From the NCBI GenBank assembly GCA_022508735.1, contig JAFLUQ010000083.1, positions 1 to 10,044 on the forward strand: a DNA stretch of 10,044 nt, read 5' to 3'. A program made the position numbers and the translations under genes. Below, piece by piece: positions 6,794 through 10,044 of this stretch. This DNA comes from Oscillospiraceae bacterium. Its GTDB lineage: Bacteria > Bacillota > Clostridia > UMGS1883. The notes below the pieces were generated by a model. It was not told the DNA's origin. It made no database searches and saw only the letters and a program-made list of their open reading frames with translations. Every line of letters begins with the position of its first letter. Position 1 is the stretch's first letter.

Positions 6794-7335
6794 AGGTTTT
6801 CCCCTTCCCAAAATCTGTACATTTCGGTTTCGCCGTCCGTCGCCCGCGCCGCCTCATAGGCCTCGCGGGCGGTTTTTTCGTTTTGCATCAGCTCATAGAA
6901 AAACCTGATAACAAAAAACAAATCTGAATTCCCCTCGGGGTAGTCCTCAGGGGCGATATATGAGTTACCGTTTACGCAAAGCGCCGCTGCAAGGCTGTCA
7001 CGCCCTGTGGCGCAGGCGGTGCTTATGATAACGGTGTTTTTCAACCCAACTCGCCCGCTTATATGCCCGGCGGTTATCTTCCCGCGAGGCTCGCCGGGGA
7101 GGTATACGCTCTCGCCCAGCTCCTCCATGCAGAAGCCGCCGTCACTGCCGTGTCCCACAAGAACGACATAGTCAGGGGCAATAATAGTTTTGCCCTCAAT
7201 GACGTCAAGAAAATCATTGGGGCGGCCTATGCCCTTTTTTATTACCGTGGCTCCGAACCATTCCAGCGCCGCTCTTATGGCCTGAGCCTCGCTGTCGCAG
7301 CCGAATACTGCCAGCAGCACGGTTGGCTGTGTCAT
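6790..7335 (-). CDS. Caspase/CHAT-like (clan CD) cysteine-peptidase-like protein
   Basis: This 181-aa soluble protein has no signal peptide. Its layout resembles a compact clan CD peptidase. A hydrophobic strand leads into GHGSDGG (VVLVGHG, candidate catalytic H62). About 46 residues later a second strand leads into TACATG (VIISTACATG, candidate catalytic C108), then AAALCVNGNSYIAPED, which matches the alanine-rich helix and the Gly-then-strand pattern after the cysteine in this fold. The assignment rests on these motifs only. Peptidase activity and substrate are not shown, and a non-peptidase relative is possible. The ATG at 7335 has a strong AAGGAGG. It is the first gene of an operon with two secreted paralogues (ATGA overlap with the next gene), downstream of the promoter at 7365-7393. 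Confidence 0.65.
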   Translation of the reverse strand: MTQPTVLLAVFGCDSEAQAIRAALEWFGATVIKKGIGRPNDFLDVIEGKTIIAPDYVVLVGHGSDGGFCMEELGESVYLPGEPRGKITAGHISGRVGLKNTVIISTACATGRDSLAAALCVNGNSYIAPEDYPEGNSDLFFVIRFFYELMQNEKTAREAYEAARATDGETEMYRFWEGENL

Positions 7336-7364
7336 GGATATACCTCCTTTTTCATATATACTTT

Positions 7365-7393
7365 AATATATCATAATCCAAAGCAAAAATCAA
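7365..7393 (-). promoter_or_regulatory. Promoter for the clan CD-like/stalk protein operon
   Basis: On the minus strand, -35 TTGATT (7388-7393), a 17-base spacer and -10 TATATT (7365-7370) lie about 30 bases upstream of the ATG at 7335. They sit just after the rplT terminator, so the operon has its own start. Confidence 0.65.
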
Positions 7394-7396
7394 TAG

Positions 7397-7428
7397 CAAA
7401 AACAAAAGGCCGCCCTTTTCGGGTGGCC
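7397..7428 (-). terminator. Terminator of the infC-rpmI-rplT operon
   Basis: On the minus strand the arm GGCCACCC (7421-7428) and GGGCGGCC (7408-7415) form an 8-bp stem with one A/C mismatch around a GAAAA loop. TTTTGTTTTTG follows. It lies 8 bases beyond the rplT stop. Confidence 0.85.
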
Positions 7429-7435
7429 CATTCGT

Positions 7436-7789
7436 TTACAGATTAGCCTTAGCTGTTTCAACCAGCTGCGTAAAAGCGGCGGCGTCGTTAATAGCGATCT
7501 CGGAAAGCATCTTTCTGTTGATCTCGATGCCGGCCTTCTTAAGACCGTTCATAAAGCGGGAATAGTTGATGCCGTTCATCTTGCAGGCGGCACTGATTCT
7601 TGTTATCCACATGCTGCGGAAATCTCTCTTCTTCTGCTTTCTTCCAACATAGGCGTAGGAAAGAGACTTCATAACAGCCTGATTGGCAACTCTGTAAAGC
7701 TTGGACTTAGCGCCTCTGTAGCCCTTGGCCAGCTTCAAAATTTTCTTGTGATGTTTTCTGGTGTTAAGCGCACCTTTTACTCGAGCCAT
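7436..7789 (-). CDS. rplT: 50S ribosomal protein L20
   Basis: This 117-aa, strongly basic protein has the family length and the conserved start MARVKGALNTRKHHKKILKL and GYRGAKSKLYRVANQAV. L20 binds 23S rRNA early in large-subunit assembly. In Firmicutes it also represses its own operon by binding the infC leader. The ATG at 7789 follows a strong AAGGAGG. It is the last gene of the operon, 20 bases after rpmI and directly before a terminator. Confidence 0.98.
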   Translation of the reverse strand: MARVKGALNTRKHHKKILKLAKGYRGAKSKLYRVANQAVMKSLSYAYVGRKQKKRDFRSMWITRISAACKMNGINYSRFMNGLKKAGIEINRKMLSEIAINDAAAFTQLVETAKANL

Positions 7790-7809
7790 TATAAATTACC
7801 TCCTTCTGA

Positions 7810-8007
7810 TTATTTATAGGGAATAAGCTTCTTGATAACCTTTGCGTTGGGAACGGACGCGTATGTGCCCTTCCTGAGTCTTCTTTTTCTCTTGGTATCC
7901 TTCTTAGTGAGGATATGGCTCTTGAAAGCTCTGTTTCTTTTTACCTTGCCGGTCTTTGTAAGACGGAAGCGCTTTGCAGCAGCTCTGTGTGTCTTTATTT
8001 TAGGCAT
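7810..8007 (-). CDS. rpmI: 50S ribosomal protein L35
   Basis: This 65-aa basic protein begins MPKIKTHRAAAKRFRLTKTG, the invariant L35 start, and ends KVIKKLIPYK. It is a structural component of the large ribosomal subunit. I chose ATG 8007 over an in-frame upstream start at 8025 because it matches the family N-terminus and has GAGGAGAG 8-9 bases upstream. It lies between infC (51-base gap) and rplT (20-base gap), the standard bacterial order. Confidence 0.98.
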   Translation of the reverse strand: MPKIKTHRAAAKRFRLTKTGKVKRNRAFKSHILTKKDTKRKRRLRKGTYASVPNAKVIKKLIPYK

Positions 8008-8058
8008 ACTTATCTCTCCTCTCAAATGATTGTTTAAATTCAGGGGATACCCCCTATT

Positions 8059-8568
8059 TTACTTTTTAGGGGCGATAACCATCGCCATGTTCTTGCCCTC
8101 AAGCTTGGGGGCCTTTTCAACGTTTCCGACCTCAGCTGCTCCTTCGGCAAACCGGGCCAGAAGCTCCTCGCCCAGCTTTGCGTGCTGAACCTCACGGCCC
8201 CGGAAACGAACCGTAACCTTGACCTTGTCGCCGCTGCCAAGGAACTTGACTGCCGCTTTCAGCTTGGTTTCAAAATCGTGCGTGTCAATAGAAGGCGATA
8301 ATTTAACTTCCTTGATGTTCACCACCCGCTGATTCTTACGGTTTTCCTTTTCACGCTTGGCCATTTCAAAGCGGTACTTACCGTAGTCCATGATCTTGCA
8401 TACGGGCGGATTGGCCTGGGGGGATATCTTTACAAGGTCGAGATTCTGCTTAGACGCGATATCAAGCGCCTCGGACGCGCTCATGATACCCAGCTGATCT
8501 CCGTTAGGACCTATTACGCGAACCTCTTTGTCGCGGATATCCTCATTAATCATCAATTCCTTGCTAAT
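8059..8568 (-). CDS. infC: Translation initiation factor IF-3, probable AUU start
   Basis: IF-3 binds the 30S subunit, checks start codon-anticodon pairing and prevents early 50S joining. The protein has the N-terminal domain (ISKELMINEDIRDKEVRVIG, then SPQANPPVCKIMDYGKYRFE), a Lys/Arg-rich linker, and the C-terminal domain (IKEVKLSPSIDTHDFETKL, VKVTVRFRGREVQH). The chosen start is ATT at 8568, giving 169 aa: GGAGG sits 8-9 bases before it, and the protein then begins ISKEL as in relatives. The in-frame TTG at 8583 overlaps that ribosome site. An ATG at 8553 (MINEDIRD) has AAGGAA upstream and is the alternative. In E. coli an AUU infC start lets IF-3 repress its own translation; the same is inferred here. 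It is the first gene of infC-rpmI-rplT. Confidence 0.95.
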   Translation of the reverse strand: MSKELMINEDIRDKEVRVIGPNGDQLGIMSASEALDIASKQNLDLVKISPQANPPVCKIMDYGKYRFEMAKREKENRKNQRVVNIKEVKLSPSIDTHDFETKLKAAVKFLGSGDKVKVTVRFRGREVQHAKLGEELLARFAEGAAEVGNVEKAPKLEGKNMAMVIAPKK

Positions 8569-8585
8569 GAAAAACACCTCCAATT

Positions 8586-8704
8586 AAAATCAAAAAATGC
8601 GGCAAAGCCTTAGCTCACCGCACGATCGCACACAAAAAGTGGTCGATATTGACCGGGCGCAAATCCAGTTGGCCGGGTGAGAGCGGCAGCTCTGCTTTGT
8701 TGTC
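8586..8704 (-). promoter_or_regulatory. infC operon leader with attenuator (L20-leader-like)
   Basis: The predicted transcript start is near 8704, leaving about 120 nt before the infC ribosome site. Visible structures on the minus strand are a hairpin AGAGC/GCTCT (8680-8693), a hairpin from the palindromic GGTC...GACC at 8641-8654, and a terminator. The terminator has stem TGCGG/CCGCA (8618-8622 with 8598-8602), an inner AGC/GCT, and a TTTTTT run at 8592-8597. It ends about 12 bases before GGAGG. In Bacillus subtilis L20 binds the infC leader and causes premature termination. The layout fits that family, though I have not matched the L20 site base by base. Confidence 0.75.
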
Positions 8705-8710
8705 TATGAA

Positions 8711-8739
8711 ATTATAGCACACCGCCCACAAAATGTCAA
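8711..8739 (-). promoter_or_regulatory. Consensus promoter of infC-rpmI-rplT
   Basis: On the minus strand, TTGACA (8734-8739), a 17-base spacer and TATAAT (8711-8716) form a perfect consensus promoter. A- and T-tracts directly upstream (8741-8765) could act as an UP element. Between this and the divergent thrS promoter (8740-8814) I see only AT-rich sequence and no gene. Confidence 0.92.
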
Positions 8740-8814
8740 GTATTTTTTGAAAAAAATTTTTTTCCAACTGCTGCTTTTTTTGGATTATTTTTTATACCCC
8801 TGCCGCTTTTTACC

Positions 8815-8843
8815 TTGACAAGCCTTGTCAGCCGTGATATAAT
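8815..8843 (+). promoter_or_regulatory. Consensus extended -10 promoter of thrS with palindrome over -35
   Basis: TTGACA (8815-8820), a 17-base spacer and TATAAT (8838-8843) preceded by TGA give an extended -10 promoter. A second TATAAT lies at 8845-8850. A perfect palindrome TGACAAG-C-CTTGTCA (8816-8830) overlaps the -35 and could be an operator. The leader to the thrS ATG is only about 30 nt, so no T-box riboswitch fits. Confidence 0.85.
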
Positions 8844-8882
8844 GTATAATTGAAGATTAATAACGAAAGGAAGTAGTGCCTG

Positions 8883-10044
8883 ATGATTAATGTCAGCCTG
8901 AAAGGCGATGTTAAAGAATTTGAAAGCGGCATTTCATTACTCGAAATTGCCAAGAGCATAAGTGAAGGGCTTGCGCGAAACACAATGTGCGCCCTTGTGG
9001 ACGGAGAGATGACCGATCTGCGAACTACTCTGACCACCGATTGCTCCGTTGAATTCTGCGGCTTCGATACCGATGCCGGACGCCACACCTTCCGCCATAC
9101 AGCAAGCCACATACTGGCTCAGGCCGTTAAGCGCCTTTACCCGAATGTAAAGCTCGCTATCGGCCCCGCCATTGACAACGGTTTTTACTATGACTTTGAC
9201 ACCGAGGATATGAGCTTTGTTCCCGAGGACCTTCCCAAAATCGAGGAAGAAATGAAGAAGATCGTTAAAGAAAACCTTCCCCTCGAGCGTTTTGAGCTTC
9301 CCCGCGCCGAGGCTATAGCCCTTATGACCGAGAAGAATGAGCCCTATAAGGTTGAGCTTATCAACGACCTCCCCGAGGACGCAGTTATCTCCTTCTATAA
9401 GCAGGGCGATTTTGTTGACCTATGCGCCGGGCCGCATATTGCGTCTACCGGCAGCGTGAAGGCCTTTAAGCTCACCAGCCTCGCAGGCGCTTACTGGCGC
9501 GGCAGCGAAAAGAACAAGATGCTCACCAGAATTTACGCCACTGCCTTCCCCAAGGCAAGCGAGCTGGAGGAGTACCTGACCGCCATTGAAGAGGCCAAAA
9601 AGCGCGATCACCGCAAGCTCGGCAAGGAGCTCGGTCTGTTCACTCTTCTCGACGAAGGCCCGGGCTTCCCGTTCTTCCTGCCCAAGGGCATGGTGCTCAG
9701 GAACACGCTGCTTGAATACTGGCGCGAGGTACACAAGCGCTACGGTTATGTTGAGATCTCAACGCCCATTATCCTCAATCAGGATCTTTGGCACCGCAGC
9801 GGTCACTGGGACCACTATAAAGACAATATGTATACCACCGTCATTGACGATGCGGACTATGCAGTTAAGCCCATGAACTGCCCCGGCGGAATGCTTGTTT
9901 ATAAGCAGACCCCCCATTCCTACCGCGATCTCCCCTTAAGAATGGCAGAGCTTGGTCTGGTTCACCGTCACGAGCTCTCCGGTGCGCTTCACGGCCTGTT
10001 CCGCGTGCGCTGCTTCACTCAGGACGATGCCCATATCTTTATGA
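8883..10044 (+). CDS. thrS: Threonyl-tRNA synthetase (3' end beyond window)
   Basis: The enzyme attaches threonine to tRNA-Thr and edits mischarged serine. The visible 387 residues contain a TGS domain (1-60), the editing domain with HTASH (72-76, HxxxH) and CAGPH (C181, H185), and the start of the class II catalytic core. The core shows MNCPGGM with zinc ligand C333 and the motif 2 region LHGLFRVRCFTQDDAH (369-384) with zinc ligand H384. The frame is open to the window end, so the rest of the catalytic core and the anticodon-binding domain are missing here. ATG 8883 is chosen because the TGS domain begins there; GAAAGGAAG lies upstream at a somewhat long distance. It diverges from infC, a neighbour of thrS in many bacteria. 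Confidence 0.98.
   Translation, partial: MINVSLKGDVKEFESGISLLEIAKSISEGLARNTMCALVDGEMTDLRTTLTTDCSVEFCGFDTDAGRHTFRHTASHILAQAVKRLYPNVKLAIGPAIDNGFYYDFDTEDMSFVPEDLPKIEEEMKKIVKENLPLERFELPRAEAIALMTEKNEPYKVELINDLPEDAVISFYKQGDFVDLCAGPHIASTGSVKAFKLTSLAGAYWRGSEKNKMLTRIYATAFPKASELEEYLTAIEEAKKRDHRKLGKELGLFTLLDEGPGFPFFLPKGMVLRNTLLEYWREVHKRYGYVEISTPIILNQDLWHRSGHWDHYKDNMYTTVIDDADYAVKPMNCPGGMLVYKQTPHSYRDLPLRMAELGLVHRHELSGALHGLFRVRCFTQDDAHIFM

Noticed and set aside
1..10044. CRISPR array, tRNA or rRNA genes, transposase or integrase
   Set aside because: No regularly spaced repeats, cloverleaf or rRNA sequence, and no recombinase motifs were seen on either strand.

Overview
The window looks like a core-genome stretch from a gut-type Clostridia (Oscillospirales/Ruminococcaceae-like) Firmicute. 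This placement is inferred from the infC-rpmI-rplT operon with its attenuated leader, three-zinc-finger topoisomerase I, strong AGGAGG ribosome sites, TTGACA/TATAAT promoters and moderate GC; no species can be named from the sequence. Two housekeeping blocks flank a less ordinary central region (about 3.1-7.3 kb).

Left (1-3123, minus strand): topA (DNA topoisomerase I) with its own promoter at 2285-2313. Upstream of it is a SpoU/TrmH-family RNA methyltransferase gene starting at 3123.

Centre: a consensus plus-strand promoter (3174-3202) drives a leader that can fold into a 124-nt rod closed by a perfect 12-bp stem. An intrinsic terminator follows, and an alternative stem (3340-3350 with 3362-3372) excludes it. 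The Shine-Dalgarno of a 189-aa, internally duplicated protein of unknown function lies right after the terminator. This has the layout of a riboswitch or attenuator, and I do not recognise it as a known class. Facing it is a minus-strand operon of three genes: a clan CD (caspase/CHAT-like) cysteine-peptidase-like protein, then a secreted protein with a copper-amine-oxidase-N-type stalk domain (joined by an ATGA overlap), then a second secreted paralogue. The second paralogue is a mosaic. Its first 42 coding bases are a 40/42 copy of the start of the RNA methyltransferase gene, followed by a signal-peptide segment shared with the first stalk gene at DNA level. The two methyltransferase-start copies are direct repeats bounding about 2.2 kb, which suggests a past duplication or insertion.

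Right (7395-8739, minus strand): the translation operon infC-rpmI-rplT. It has a consensus promoter, a leader containing a terminator just before infC (L20-leader-type autoregulation), a probable AUU start for infC, and a terminator after rplT. Diverging from it on the plus strand is thrS (8883 to the window end, incomplete). Its promoter has an extended -10 element and a palindrome over the -35, and its 5' leader is too short for a T-box.
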